Source: Puniceibacterium antarcticum
GTDB taxonomy: Bacteria > Pseudomonadota > Alphaproteobacteria > Rhodobacterales > Rhodobacteraceae
DNA: 64,000 nt
Direction: 5' to 3'
NCBI RefSeq assembly: GCF_002760615.1
Contig: NZ_AWWI01000126.1
Location: 1 to 64,000, forward strand
Positions 45,750-54,628 of this stretch are shown piece by piece. The translations under genes were made by a program, and so were the position numbers. Position 1 is the first letter of the stretch; each line of letters opens with the position of its first letter. The notes under the pieces were generated by a model that worked only from the letters and a program-made list of their open reading frames with translations, was not told where the DNA came from and made no database searches.

Positions 45750-46280
45750 TCAGCTTGAACAGCGCTTTTCTGCATCCCCTACAGCGGCAGTAAAGCCCAG
45801 CAACGAGAACGTATCCTTGGTCTGCGTCCCGCGACCAGACCGTGCTGTCAGCGTTGTATCAGAGCCGCGCTTCATCGCGGCAATCAGTTTCGCATCATCT
45901 GCCGGAGTAGCAGGCCAAGCCCAATCACCCTCGGTGAAGAGTTCGAACTCAGTGCCGCCCACATTCACGTTCACAGTCGATCCGTCCGCGAACGGATAAC
46001 CGCCTGTAAAGGCGACCTGTCCCGCCACATTGGCCCCAGGACGATAGAATACCATCAGCAAGATCTCGCCCCGCGTCACCGCAACAACGCGTCCGTCCTT
46101 GGTGTTCACGCTTTCTTTGTAGGTAGTCACCGCCCAGCATTCGCGCGGATCATTGCCCTCGAACACCGACCAGTCGGTCATCGCGTCCACGCGGTTCGTG
46201 CTCGCGTTCTGCGCAATCGCCGTCCCGGCAACCAGTACCAGCGCGGCCCCAGCGATCATGCGGCCCAAAAATGATGTCAT
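45750..46280 (-). CDS. Invasion-associated locus B (IalB)-like periplasmic protein
   Basis: The 176-aa product has a Sec signal peptide (MIAGAALVLVAGTAIAQ) and the IalB-type core DWSVFEGNDPRECWAVTTYKE, then FADGSTVNVNVGGTEFELF and a C-terminal DTFSLLGFTAAVGDAEKRC. Two cysteines probably form a disulfide. Named from Bartonella, but in free-living alphaproteobacteria the role is unknown. It is divergent from the asparaginase gene and upstream of rlmN. Confidence 0.8.
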   Translation of the reverse strand: MTSFLGRMIAGAALVLVAGTAIAQNASTNRVDAMTDWSVFEGNDPRECWAVTTYKESVNTKDGRVVAVTRGEILLMVFYRPGANVAGQVAFTGGYPFADGSTVNVNVGGTEFELFTEGDWAWPATPADDAKLIAAMKRGSDTTLTARSGRGTQTKDTFSLLGFTAAVGDAEKRCSS

Positions 46281-46447
46281 ACGCGCAGCCTCCAGCTGTC
46301 TACAGCCTCAATATCCATGGTTGCGCCCTTGGTGGTCCGGCTTATGCTGCCACGCAACCGTTTTTGTCTCGACGGGCAGAGGTTAGCCTGAAATACGGGC
46401 TGCGTGAAAGCCCCGTTGGCAGATAATCGCTTGTTTGTGAGGACCAG

Positions 46448-47449
46448 ATGACCCCCATGCCCGCCCCCCTTGCCGAAATCTGGCGTGGACCCTTCGCAGA
46501 AAGCCTGCACTTCGGTCACGCGGTGATCTGCGGAGCCGATGGTGAGATCACAGATTGCTGGGGTGATCCGCAGGCTGTGGTACTGCCGCGCAGTTCGGCC
46601 AAGATGATCCAGGCGCTGCCACTGGTCACCTCCGGCGCCGCCGATTCGCGTGGACTCAGCGAACGCCAGCTCGCGCTGGCATGTGCTTCGCATCAGGGCG
46701 CGACGATCCATGTGGAGGCGGTCCAGAATTGGCTCCGGGACCTCGGCCTGACCGACACCGATCTGCGCTGCGGCCCCGAAATGACCCGCGACAGGGATCT
46801 GGCACGCGAGATGATCAAGAATGACGACACGCCCTGCCAGTGGCATAATAACTGCTCGGGCAAACATTCCGGCTTTCTGACACTCAACCAGCATCTTGGA
46901 GGTGGGCCAGAATATGTGCAGCCGGACCACCCGGTGCAGCAGGCCTGCCTTGATTCTTTTGAGACAGTGACGGCGCAATCCAGCCCTGGCTATGGCATTG
47001 ATGGTTGCTCGGCCCCCAACTTTGCTACGACGATGCACGGTATGGCCCGGGCCATGTCCTTTTTTGCTACGGCGCATGACCGGTCCGACAGCCTCAGCAG
47101 GGCTGCGGCCCGGCTGGCGGCTGCGATGTATGCGTTTCCCGAAATGGTCGCGGGCGAGGGGCGGGCCTGCACCCTGCTGATGCGCGCCGCCAAGGAGCCG
47201 GTGGCCCTAAAGACTGGCGCGGAGGGGTATTTTATTGCAATCCTTCCAAAGCGTGGGCTTGGGGTAGCGCTTAAGGTGCAGGACGGGGCAACCCGCGCTT
47301 CTGAATGTGCCATTGCGGCCTTGTTGGTGCGCATGGGCGTTGTGGAGGCGCAGGATCCGTCTGTGGTGCAGTTCCTAAACCCGGACATCGTAAATCGCCG
47401 GGGCATCGTCACAGGGCAGATTCGTCCCGCCGCCGATCTGATGCATTGA
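46448..47449 (+). CDS. Class 3 L-asparaginase (asparaginase II, ReAV-like)
   Basis: The 333-aa enzyme matches the Rhizobium-type thermolabile asparaginase family. The catalytic elements of R. etli ReAV align with a one-residue offset: S49 and K52 in RSSAKMIQ, S81 in ACASHQG, C136 and K139 in NNCSGKHSG, plus a cysteine in GIDGCSAPNF and lysine in LKTGAEG. It hydrolyses asparagine to aspartate and ammonia, probably in the cytoplasm since no signal peptide is present. It is convergent with serB. Confidence 0.9.
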   Translation: MTPMPAPLAEIWRGPFAESLHFGHAVICGADGEITDCWGDPQAVVLPRSSAKMIQALPLVTSGAADSRGLSERQLALACASHQGATIHVEAVQNWLRDLGLTDTDLRCGPEMTRDRDLAREMIKNDDTPCQWHNNCSGKHSGFLTLNQHLGGGPEYVQPDHPVQQACLDSFETVTAQSSPGYGIDGCSAPNFATTMHGMARAMSFFATAHDRSDSLSRAAARLAAAMYAFPEMVAGEGRACTLLMRAAKEPVALKTGAEGYFIAILPKRGLGVALKVQDGATRASECAIAALLVRMGVVEAQDPSVVQFLNPDIVNRRGIVTGQIRPAADLMH

Positions 47450-47464
47450 CCGAAGAGATGGCAC

Positions 47465-47514
47465 GCCAAGAGTTTTACTCAAAACTCTTGGCAAAACTTT
47501 TCTGGAAAGTTTTG
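47465..47514. terminator. Tandem hairpins between asparaginase gene and serB
   Basis: GCCAAGAGTTTT, ACTC, AAAACTCTTGGC is a perfect 12-bp stem, immediately followed by CAAAACTTT, TCTGG, AAAGTTTTG (9 bp). They lie between convergent genes and likely terminate both. Resembles the serC-serA hairpin at 49716. Confidence 0.75.
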
Positions 47515-47529
47515 TGTTTGCGCCGATGG

Positions 47530-48399
47530 TCAGGTCACAAAATCGGATCTGGCATATCCTTGCAGGAACAGCAGCGCCGTTAGATCCCCATGGTTCACGC
47601 GCACAGCACATTGTGCCTGAACGGAGGGCTTGGCATGCAGCGCTACACCTGTTCCGGCGCGGCCCAACATACCCAAATCATTTGCGCCATCTCCCGCAGC
47701 GATCACATCGGCCTCGGTGATGCCAAGTTGCGCCGTAATCTCCTCCAGCGCCCGCACTTTGGCTTCGCGGCCCAGGATAGGCTGCTCGACAGCCCCGGTC
47801 AGAACACCGCCTGCAGCCATCAACGTGTTGGCCCGGTGTTCGTCAAACCCCAATCGGCTGGCAATCGCTCTGGTAAAGGCCGTGAATCCGCCCGACACCA
47901 GCGCTGTATATGCGCCCCGTGCCTTCATTGTGGCCAGCAGCTCAGCGCCTCCGGGCATCAGCGTGATTCGCGTCTCAAGTACATCCTCAATCACGCTTTC
48001 GGACAGGCCTTTCAGCAGGCCTACCCGCTCGGTCAGCGCGCCTTCAAAATCCAGTTCGCCGTTCATTGCGCGTGCTGTGATGTCGCGCACCTGTGCGCCG
48101 ACACCGGCTACCTCAGCGAGCTCATCAATGCACTCCTGCTGAATCATCGTACTGTCCATATCGGCCAGAAGCATCTTCTTGGTACGACCCTTTGAGGGCT
48201 GCACCACCAGATCCACGGACAAATCCTGCAGATCCTGCCAAACATCCCACAAATTTACCGGCATTTCGCCAAGGCCGAACTCCGCCGCCTCGTCTGGAGC
48301 GAGCCAGACTGCATCCCCGCCGCCCCAAGCGTTGCGCAGTGAATCGATCAGGGCGGGGTCCAGCGCACCTGGGCGCGCGATGAGAGTGACTGTGAACAT
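47530..48399 (-). CDS. serB: Phosphoserine phosphatase
   Basis: The 289-aa HAD phosphatase has LLADMDSTMI (nucleophile D80, acid D82), EECID-like QQECIDELAE, VSGGFTAF and AAGDGANDLGML. It carries out the last step of serine synthesis. The N-terminal 70 residues replace the ACT-like domain found in larger SerB proteins. ATG 48399 has GGAA eight bases upstream; 48405 is a two-codon alternative. It is divergent from serC. Confidence 0.94.
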   Translation of the reverse strand: MFTVTLIARPGALDPALIDSLRNAWGGGDAVWLAPDEAAEFGLGEMPVNLWDVWQDLQDLSVDLVVQPSKGRTKKMLLADMDSTMIQQECIDELAEVAGVGAQVRDITARAMNGELDFEGALTERVGLLKGLSESVIEDVLETRITLMPGGAELLATMKARGAYTALVSGGFTAFTRAIASRLGFDEHRANTLMAAGGVLTGAVEQPILGREAKVRALEEITAQLGITEADVIAAGDGANDLGMLGRAGTGVALHAKPSVQAQCAVRVNHGDLTALLFLQGYARSDFVT

Positions 48400-48504
48400 G
48401 GGCATGTTTCCGATCGTAGCCGTCGCGCGTCGCGAATTCCATATGATGCGGCGCAATACCGTCATTTATGGGATTGTGGAACCGCGAATTGGCCCTTAGA
48501 CGCG

Positions 48505-48557
48505 TCGATGGGACACCCTTCCCCAACGAAGGGCGCTTATCTGGAAGGATAGCACAA
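48505..48557 (+). ncRNA. serC-motif leader RNA
   Basis: Two hairpins directly precede serC: CCCTTC/GAAGGG (48516-48533) and GC-TATC/GATA-GC enclosing TGGAAG (48535-48553). This matches the known alphaproteobacterial serC RNA motif found upstream of serC-serA (Rfam RF00517, from memory). The second stem includes the ribosome site GGAAGGA, so folding could control serC translation. No ligand is established. Confidence 0.7.
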
Positions 48558-49712
48558 ATGGCTATTGAACACCCGGCAACGCGGCCGGCCAACCCGCGTT
48601 TCTCTTCTGGCCCCTGCGCCAAAATCCCCACATTCTCGCTCGACCTGCTTGCTGACGCGCCTCTGGGCCGCTCGCACCGGGCCGCTGTCGGCAAGGCCAA
48701 GCTCAAGGCGGCCATCGACGGCACACGCGAGATCCTGAACATTCCCGCCGATTACCGCATCGGCATCGTGCCTGCCTCGGACACCGGCGCGGTCGAGATG
48801 GCCATGTGGTCGATGCTCGGCGCCCGCCCCGCGACCATGGTCGCCTGGGAAAGCTTTGGCGCGGGCTGGGTCACCGACGTGGTCAAGCAGCTCAAGATCG
48901 AAGCCGAGGTCAAGACCGCCGATTACGGTCAGATCGTCGATATGGCCGCTGTGGATTACGACACTGATGTCGTCTTTACCTGGAACGGCACCACCTCGGG
49001 CGTGCGCATGCCGCATGGCGACATGATCCCCGCCGACCGCGCGGGTCTGACCATCTGCGACGCCACCTCGGCCGCGTTTGCGCAGGACCTGCCCTGGGAC
49101 AAGCTCGACGTGACCACCTTCTCCTGGCAGAAGGTTCTGGGCGGCGAAGCGGCGCACGGCATCATCGTCCTGTCGCCCCGCGCGGTCGAACGGCTCGAAA
49201 GCTACACCCCCGCCTGGCCCCTGCCCAAGATCTTCCGTATGACCAAAGGCGGCAAGCTGATCGAAGGCATCTTTGTCGGTGAGACCATCAACACGCCGTC
49301 GATGCTCGCGGTCGAGGATTACCTCGTCGCTCTGGACTGGGCACGCTCGGTCGGTGGTCTGAACGGGCTCATGGCCCGCGCCGATGCCAATGCACAGGCG
49401 ATCTGGGATTTCTGCGCCGCCAACGACTGGATCGCGAATCTGGCCGAGCAGGATGCGACCCGCTCGAACACCTCCGTCTGCCTCAAGTTCACCGATGCGC
49501 GCATCACCGATGGCGCCATCTTTGCCAAGGCCGTTGCCAAGCGGCTTGAAGCCGAAGGCGTGGCACTGGACATCGGCGCCTATCGCGATGCACCTGCCGG
49601 TCTGCGGATCTGGTGCGGTGGCACGGTGGAAACGGCGGACATTCAGGCGCTTCTGCCCTGGCTTGACTGGGCGTTCCACGCCGAGATCGAAAAGCTGGCC
49701 CAAGCCGCCTGA
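48558..49712 (+). CDS. serC: Phosphoserine aminotransferase
   Basis: The 384-aa PLP transaminase makes 3-phosphoserine from 3-phosphohydroxypyruvate and glutamate. It belongs to the long alphaproteobacterial/archaeal-like SerC type: [26 protein letters not shown] and the PLP lysine in [15 protein letters not shown] (K192). ATG 48558 follows GGAAGGATAGCACAA. It is followed by serA after a 76-base gap with two hairpins, and preceded by the serC-motif RNA. Confidence 0.96.
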   Translation: MAIEHPATRPANPRFSSGPCAKIPTFSLDLLADAPLGRSHRAAVGKAKLKAAIDGTREILNIPADYRIGIVPASDTGAVEMAMWSMLGARPATMVAWESFGAGWVTDVVKQLKIEAEVKTADYGQIVDMAAVDYDTDVVFTWNGTTSGVRMPHGDMIPADRAGLTICDATSAAFAQDLPWDKLDVTTFSWQKVLGGEAAHGIIVLSPRAVERLESYTPAWPLPKIFRMTKGGKLIEGIFVGETINTPSMLAVEDYLVALDWARSVGGLNGLMARADANAQAIWDFCAANDWIANLAEQDATRSNTSVCLKFTDARITDGAIFAKAVAKRLEAEGVALDIGAYRDAPAGLRIWCGGTVETADIQALLPWLDWAFHAEIEKLAQAA

Positions 49713-49715
49713 TCC

Positions 49716-49758
49716 AGAATTTTCTGCGAAAATTCTTGGGCCCCGCGTGTGGCCCAAG
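49716..49758 (+). other. Tandem hairpins between serC and serA
   Basis: AGAATTTTC, TGC, GAAAATTCT (9 bp) is followed by CTTGGGCC and GGCCCAAG (8 bp, 8-base loop). No T-run ends at serA, so read-through or RNA processing between the two genes is likely. Confidence 0.7.
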
Positions 49759-49788
49759 CCTTTCCCTGTTTTTTGAAGGACCATCACC

Positions 49789-51384
49789 ATGGCCCCCCGC
49801 GTACTCATCTCTGACGAACTTTCCGAAGCCGCCGTACAGATCTTCCGTGATCGCGGCATCGACGTCGATTTCCAGCCCGATCTGGGCAAGGACAAGGACA
49901 AGCTGGCCGAAGTCATCGGCCAGTATGACGGCCTTGCCATCCGTTCGGCCACCAAGGTCACGGAAAAGATCCTTGCCGCCGCGACCAACCTGAAGGTCAT
50001 CGGCCGCGCCGGGATCGGTGTCGACAACGTCGACCGTGACGCCGCCTCTAAAAAGGGTGTGATCGTCATGAACACGCCTTTCGGCAACATGATCACCACC
50101 GCCGAACATGCCATCGCGATGATGTTCGCCGTGGCCCGCCAGATCCCCGAGGCTTCTGCCTCGACCCATGCCGGCAAATGGGAAAAGTCCAAGTTCATGG
50201 GCGTCGAGCTGACCGGCAAGACGCTGGGCGTGATCGGTGCCGGCAACATCGGTGGCATCGTCTGCGACCGGGCCCGTGGCCTCAAGATGAAAGTGGCCGC
50301 CTATGACCCCTTCCTCAGCCAGGAAAAAGCCGACAAGATGGGCGTCGAAAAGGTCGAGCTGGATGAACTGCTCGCCCGCGCCGATTTCATCACGCTGCAC
50401 GTGCCGCTGACCGAAACGACCAAGAACATCCTGAGCCGCGAGAACCTTGAAAAGACCAAGACTGGCGTGCGCATCATCAACTGTGCCCGTGGCGGTCTGG
50501 TCGACGAACAGGCGCTGGCGGATCTGCTGACCTCTGGCCATGTGGCTGGCGCGGCCTTTGACGTCTTCGCGCAGGAACCGGCCAAGGAAAATGCACTGTT
50601 CAACCTGCCCAACGTGGTCTGCACGCCGCACCTTGGCGCCGCGACCAGTGAAGCACAGGAAAACGTCGCCCTGCAGGTCGCCGAGCAGATGTCGGATTAC
50701 CTTCTGACCGGCGCCGTGACCAACGCGCTCAACATGCCGTCGGTGACCGCAGAAGAGGCCAAGGTCATGGGCCCCTGGATCAAGCTGGCCGATCATTTGG
50801 GCAGCTTCATCGGGCAGATGACGGATGAGCCGATCAAGGCGATCAACATCCTGTATGATGGCACCGTGTCCGAAATGAACCTTGCGGCCCTGAACTGTTC
50901 GGTGATTGCTGGCATCATGAAGCGCGCCAATCCGGATGTGAACATGGTTTCTGCCCCGGTCATCGCGGCAGAACGCGGTGTGAAGATTTCGACCACCAAT
51001 CAGGCCAAGTCGGGCGCCTTTGACGGGTATATCAAGGTTACCGTTGTGACTGCGAAGCGCGAGCGTTCTGTTGCCGGTACGGTGTTCAGCGATGGCAAGC
51101 CGCGTTTCATCCAGATCAAGGGCATTAACATCGACGCTGAGGTCGGCGCGCACATGCTTTATACCACAAACGAAGACGTGCCGGGCATCATTGGTATGCT
51201 GGGCATGACCATGGGCGAGAATGGCGTGAACATTGCCAACTTCACCCTCGGCCGGTCCGCGGCAAAGGGTGAGGCGATCGCCCTGCTTTACGTCGATGAT
51301 GTGGTGCCTGCGAGTGTGATCGGCAAGCTGGAAAAGACCGGCCTGTTCCAGCAGGTCAAGCCTTTGGCCTTTGATGTTGCCTGA
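49789..51384 (+). CDS. serA: D-3-phosphoglycerate dehydrogenase
   Basis: The 531-aa enzyme starts serine synthesis by oxidising 3-phosphoglycerate. It has the D-isomer dehydrogenase core (GRAGIGVDNVD, TLGVIGAGNIGGIV, INCARGGLVDE, TPHLGAATSEAQENV with the catalytic His), an allosteric substrate-binding domain, and a C-terminal ACT domain (MLYTTNEDVPGIIGMLG) where serine binds in type 1 enzymes. Full length for that type. It lies downstream of serC and is followed by a terminator. Confidence 0.97.
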   Translation: MAPRVLISDELSEAAVQIFRDRGIDVDFQPDLGKDKDKLAEVIGQYDGLAIRSATKVTEKILAAATNLKVIGRAGIGVDNVDRDAASKKGVIVMNTPFGNMITTAEHAIAMMFAVARQIPEASASTHAGKWEKSKFMGVELTGKTLGVIGAGNIGGIVCDRARGLKMKVAAYDPFLSQEKADKMGVEKVELDELLARADFITLHVPLTETTKNILSRENLEKTKTGVRIINCARGGLVDEQALADLLTSGHVAGAAFDVFAQEPAKENALFNLPNVVCTPHLGAATSEAQENVALQVAEQMSDYLLTGAVTNALNMPSVTAEEAKVMGPWIKLADHLGSFIGQMTDEPIKAINILYDGTVSEMNLAALNCSVIAGIMKRANPDVNMVSAPVIAAERGVKISTTNQAKSGAFDGYIKVTVVTAKRERSVAGTVFSDGKPRFIQIKGINIDAEVGAHMLYTTNEDVPGIIGMLGMTMGENGVNIANFTLGRSAAKGEAIALLYVDDVVPASVIGKLEKTGLFQQVKPLAFDVA

Positions 51385-51414
51385 CTGGGCAGATTTCTGA
51401 GCAGACAAGTGAAT

Positions 51415-51445
51415 GGGGCGCGCCTAAGGATCGGTGCGCCCCTTT
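51415..51445 (+). terminator. Terminator after serA
   Basis: GGGGCGCGCC pairs with GGTGCGCCCC (one G-U) across TAAGGATC, followed by TTTG and an AT-rich stretch, 30 bases after serA. Confidence 0.75.
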
Positions 51446-51589
51446 GAATTTGGTCGCTCGACGTCACCCGGCGAAGCGTGCTTCCCCAAGTCTTCTTGAT
51501 TGTTGAACAGGTTCCGTTTCTCTTGGGGCTGCAATGGAATAGGTTTCTCACAAACAGAATTTTTCACATCCAGATCTTAGAGGACTCAC

Positions 51590-52312
51590 ATGACTCCGAT
51601 CTTTGCCATAGGTGATATACACGGACAGATTTCTGAACTTGATGCCGCACTTGCACGGATCGAGGCGGATGCAGGCAGTACTTCTCCGACCGTCTTCCTT
51701 GGCGACTTGGTGGATCGCGGGTCTGAAAGCCGCGCGGTGTTGCAGACGATGATCGACGGAAAGGCGGCGGGACGTCCATGGATCACGCTCATGGGCAATC
51801 ATGATCGATACATGCGCAATTTCCTGAACGGATCGGGCCTTCAGCCCTCCGAAAATCTGGAATGGCTTGACCCGCGTATAGGAGGGGCGGCCACGCTTGC
51901 GTCTTACGGGGTTGATGCTGACACGCGCCGGAGCGTGGAAGATATCCGCGCTGATGCACGTTCCGCTGTCCCACAGAGCCACGTTGATTTCCTGGATCAT
52001 CTGACGCTGATGCATGTGACGCCGGATCAGATCTTTGCCCATGCGGGCATCCGGCCTGGTGTGCCGCTGGATCAGCAGATCGAACATGACCTGATCTGGA
52101 TACGGGATGGATTTCTGGAACATAATGAGGATTTTGGTCGCCTGGTGGTACATGGGCATACGGCGCTGCAGGCACCCAGACACCATGGCAACCGGCTGAA
52201 CCTGGACAGCGGTGCCGGGTATGGCCGTCCGCTGACCGCAGCCTTGATCAATGGACGAGAGGCATGGGTGCTTACTGACAATGGTCGACTGCCGCTGCTG
52301 CCTGAACAGTGA
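51590..52312 (+). CDS. Metallophosphoesterase (serine/threonine phosphatase-like)
   Basis: The 240-aa calcineurin-like phosphatase has all metal motifs: FAIGDIHGQ, FLGDLVDRGSES, LMGNHDRYM and the later VVHGHTALQ. The layout is close to bacterial PrpA/ApaH-like phosphatases. Substrate could be a phosphoprotein or dinucleoside polyphosphate. It is cytosolic, of normal length and apparently monocistronic. GC content is slightly lower than in neighbours. Confidence 0.92.
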   Translation: MTPIFAIGDIHGQISELDAALARIEADAGSTSPTVFLGDLVDRGSESRAVLQTMIDGKAAGRPWITLMGNHDRYMRNFLNGSGLQPSENLEWLDPRIGGAATLASYGVDADTRRSVEDIRADARSAVPQSHVDFLDHLTLMHVTPDQIFAHAGIRPGVPLDQQIEHDLIWIRDGFLEHNEDFGRLVVHGHTALQAPRHHGNRLNLDSGAGYGRPLTAALINGREAWVLTDNGRLPLLPEQ

Positions 52313-52541
52313 TCGGTTGCAAGGTACGCTGACGCCGCCGTTTGTGGCCGAATCCGCAGAATAAGCGACCGACCCCGACGCGTATTTGCCCAAGACGCGG
52401 GCGATACGTCACCCGCTGTGCATTTTCGCTCGCCGGGGAGAGTTTATTGCTCAGGCGCTGCTTTTTTGCACAACAAATTTGGATTTCTGGTTACCCTTCC
52501 CTTTACGCCCTCAGAAGGCGTGTCAAAACAAGGAGGTTACA

Positions 52542-52976
52542 ATGTCCGGAAAAATCGTCGTCGGTTACGACGGCAGCGCCGCAGGGCGGCGTGCGCTCGA
52601 CTTTGCGCTGGCCCGCGCCAAGGCACAGGGAGCCAGCGTTCTCATCGCCCATGTGCTCGAATGGTCGCCCTATTCCTTTCTGACACCGGATGAGCTGGAA
52701 GAGCGTCACGTTCGCCGCAAGGAAGAGATGGCCCGCGCCGAAAGCGCCGTCATCGCGCCGATGCTGGAAAAGATCGCCGATTCCGGGGTCGAGATTGAGA
52801 CCGTGATCAAATACGGCAAGATCGCCGAGAAACTGACCGAAATCGCCAAAGAGGTCGGCGCCATGCAGCTGGTCGTGGGCCGGGACGGTGAAAGTTCGCT
52901 GGCCGCCCGTGTGTTTGGGTCGACCGCCGGCACGCTTGTCCAGATCGCGACCGTTCCGACCACAATCGTGCCCTAA
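52542..52976 (+). CDS. Universal stress protein (UspA domain)
   Basis: The 144-aa protein has the Usp fold: KIVVGYDGSAAGRRALDFAL at the start and the C-terminal ATP-binding motif LVVGRDGESSLAARVFGSTAG, with the GxxG-9x-GS pattern partly kept (GRDG...GST). AAGGAGG precedes ATG 52542. It lies 40 bases upstream of the alanine/glycine symporter and probably shares its transcript, so a role in transporter or stress regulation is possible. Confidence 0.93.
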   Translation: MSGKIVVGYDGSAAGRRALDFALARAKAQGASVLIAHVLEWSPYSFLTPDELEERHVRRKEEMARAESAVIAPMLEKIADSGVEIETVIKYGKIAEKLTEIAKEVGAMQLVVGRDGESSLAARVFGSTAGTLVQIATVPTTIVP

Positions 52977-53016
52977 GTCACGAGTTGAAACATAAAAAAC
53001 AAACAGGGATACACAC

Positions 53017-54552
53017 ATGAAGACCTACATCCGTGCCGCGATGGCGGCGTATCTTCTCATGGCGGGGGCTACCTCTGCGCAGGGAATCGACGCCACGATC
53101 AACCAGGCCTTTGCTGACTATACCGGCTGGTATGTCAGCTTTATTTTTGCGCCCATCCCGGGCACGACCTTTTCATGGATCGCCATGTGGCTGGTCGTCG
53201 CCGCGGTGATCTTTACCCTCTACTTCGGCTTCATCCAGTTCAAAGGCTTTGTGCATTCGATCAAGCTGGTCAAAGGCGACTATTCCGATCCCAACGATGC
53301 GGGCGAGGTCAGCCATTTTCAGGCGCTGGCAACCGCGCTGTCGGGCACTGTCGGTCTGGGCAATATCGCGGGCGTCGCGGTGGCCGTGGGCATTGGTGGC
53401 CCGGGCGCAACCTTCTGGATGGTCATTGCCGGCCTGTTCGGTATGGCGACCAAATTCACCGAATGCACGCTCGGCGTGAAATACCGCAATGAATACCCGG
53501 ATGGCACCGTTTCGGGCGGCCCGATGTACTACATGGTCAAGGGATTCAAGGAACGCGGCCTGCCGGGCGGCGGCATCATGGCGGTCATCTTCTGCTTCTT
53601 CACCATCCTCGGCGCACTTGGCGGGGGCAACATGTTCCAGGCCAATCAGGCCCATGCGCAGATCGCCAACGTCTTTGGCGACTTCCCCGGCTACATCACC
53701 GGCACCGTTCTCGCGCTGATCACCTTTGCTGTGATCGTCGGTGGCCTCAAATCCATCGCGCGTGTGACCGAAAAGGTCGTGCCGTTCATGGGCATCTTCT
53801 ACGTGGCGATCTCGCTGTTCATCCTGATGATGAACGCGGATCAGATCGGCTGGGCATTTGGCCAGATCTTCATGGGGGCCTTTACCGGTCTCGGCGTGCT
53901 GGGCGGCTTTACCGGCGCTCTGATCCAGGGGTTCCGGCGTGCTGCCTTCTCGAACGAGGCGGGCATCGGCTCTGCCGCCATCGCGCACTCGGCTGTCCGT
54001 ACCAAGGAACCTGTGACCGAGGGCTATGTCGCCCTGCTTGAGCCGTTCATCGATACCGTGGTGATCTGCACCATGACCGCGCTTGTGATCGTCATCACCG
54101 GCGTTCTCAATCAGGACCCGGAAACCGGCCTCTATATCTGGAACGCCGAACTGGGCCGCATCCAGACCGATGGCGCCGTGTCGGGCGTCGCGCTGACCTC
54201 GGCCGCCTATGCGCGTGAATTCGCATGGTTCCCGGTGCTGCTGATGGTTGCGGTGGTGTTGTTCGCCTTCTCGACGATGATCTCGTGGAGCTACTACGGC
54301 CTCAAGGCCTGGACCTATCTGTTCGGTGAGGGCAAGACCAAGGAAGTGATCTTCAAGATGATCTTCTGCCTCTTCATCATCATCGGCGCCTCGGCCAACC
54401 TTGGCCCCGTCATCGACTTCTCGGATGCCATGCTGTTCTCGATGTCCATCGTGAACATCATAGCGCTCTATTTCCTGATGCCGATCGTCAAGGCCGAGCT
54501 GACCAGCTATGTGAAACGGCTGAAGTCGGGCGAAATCAAGAAGTTCGTCTGA
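53017..54552 (+). CDS. Alanine/glycine:cation symporter (AGCS family)
   Basis: The 511-aa protein has an N-terminal signal-like hydrophobic stretch and about ten further membrane helices. AGCS signatures are LATALSGTVGLGNIAGVAVAV (read around residue 110), GPMYYMVKGFKERG, FRRAAFSNEAGIGSAAIAHS and TALVIVITGV. It imports alanine or glycine with sodium ions. Family members often carry such an N-terminal leader. It is co-directional with the upstream usp gene, and a shared bidirectional terminator follows. Confidence 0.94.
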   Translation: MKTYIRAAMAAYLLMAGATSAQGIDATINQAFADYTGWYVSFIFAPIPGTTFSWIAMWLVVAAVIFTLYFGFIQFKGFVHSIKLVKGDYSDPNDAGEVSHFQALATALSGTVGLGNIAGVAVAVGIGGPGATFWMVIAGLFGMATKFTECTLGVKYRNEYPDGTVSGGPMYYMVKGFKERGLPGGGIMAVIFCFFTILGALGGGNMFQANQAHAQIANVFGDFPGYITGTVLALITFAVIVGGLKSIARVTEKVVPFMGIFYVAISLFILMMNADQIGWAFGQIFMGAFTGLGVLGGFTGALIQGFRRAAFSNEAGIGSAAIAHSAVRTKEPVTEGYVALLEPFIDTVVICTMTALVIVITGVLNQDPETGLYIWNAELGRIQTDGAVSGVALTSAAYAREFAWFPVLLMVAVVLFAFSTMISWSYYGLKAWTYLFGEGKTKEVIFKMIFCLFIIIGASANLGPVIDFSDAMLFSMSIVNIIALYFLMPIVKAELTSYVKRLKSGEIKKFV

Positions 54553-54577
54553 TCTCAATCGCGACATGACACAGAAA

Positions 54578-54602
54578 AAGGGCCGGGAATTTCCCGGCCC
54601 TT
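54578..54602. terminator. Bidirectional terminator between AGCS and NCS2 genes
   Basis: AAGGGCCGGGAA pairs with TTCCCGGCCCTT over 12 bp. The minus-strand transcript ends in TTTTT and the plus strand in TTATGGTTTT, so it serves both convergent genes, best for the minus strand. Confidence 0.9.
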
Positions 54603-54628
54603 ATGGTTTTGACGGCAGAAACCGGTGA

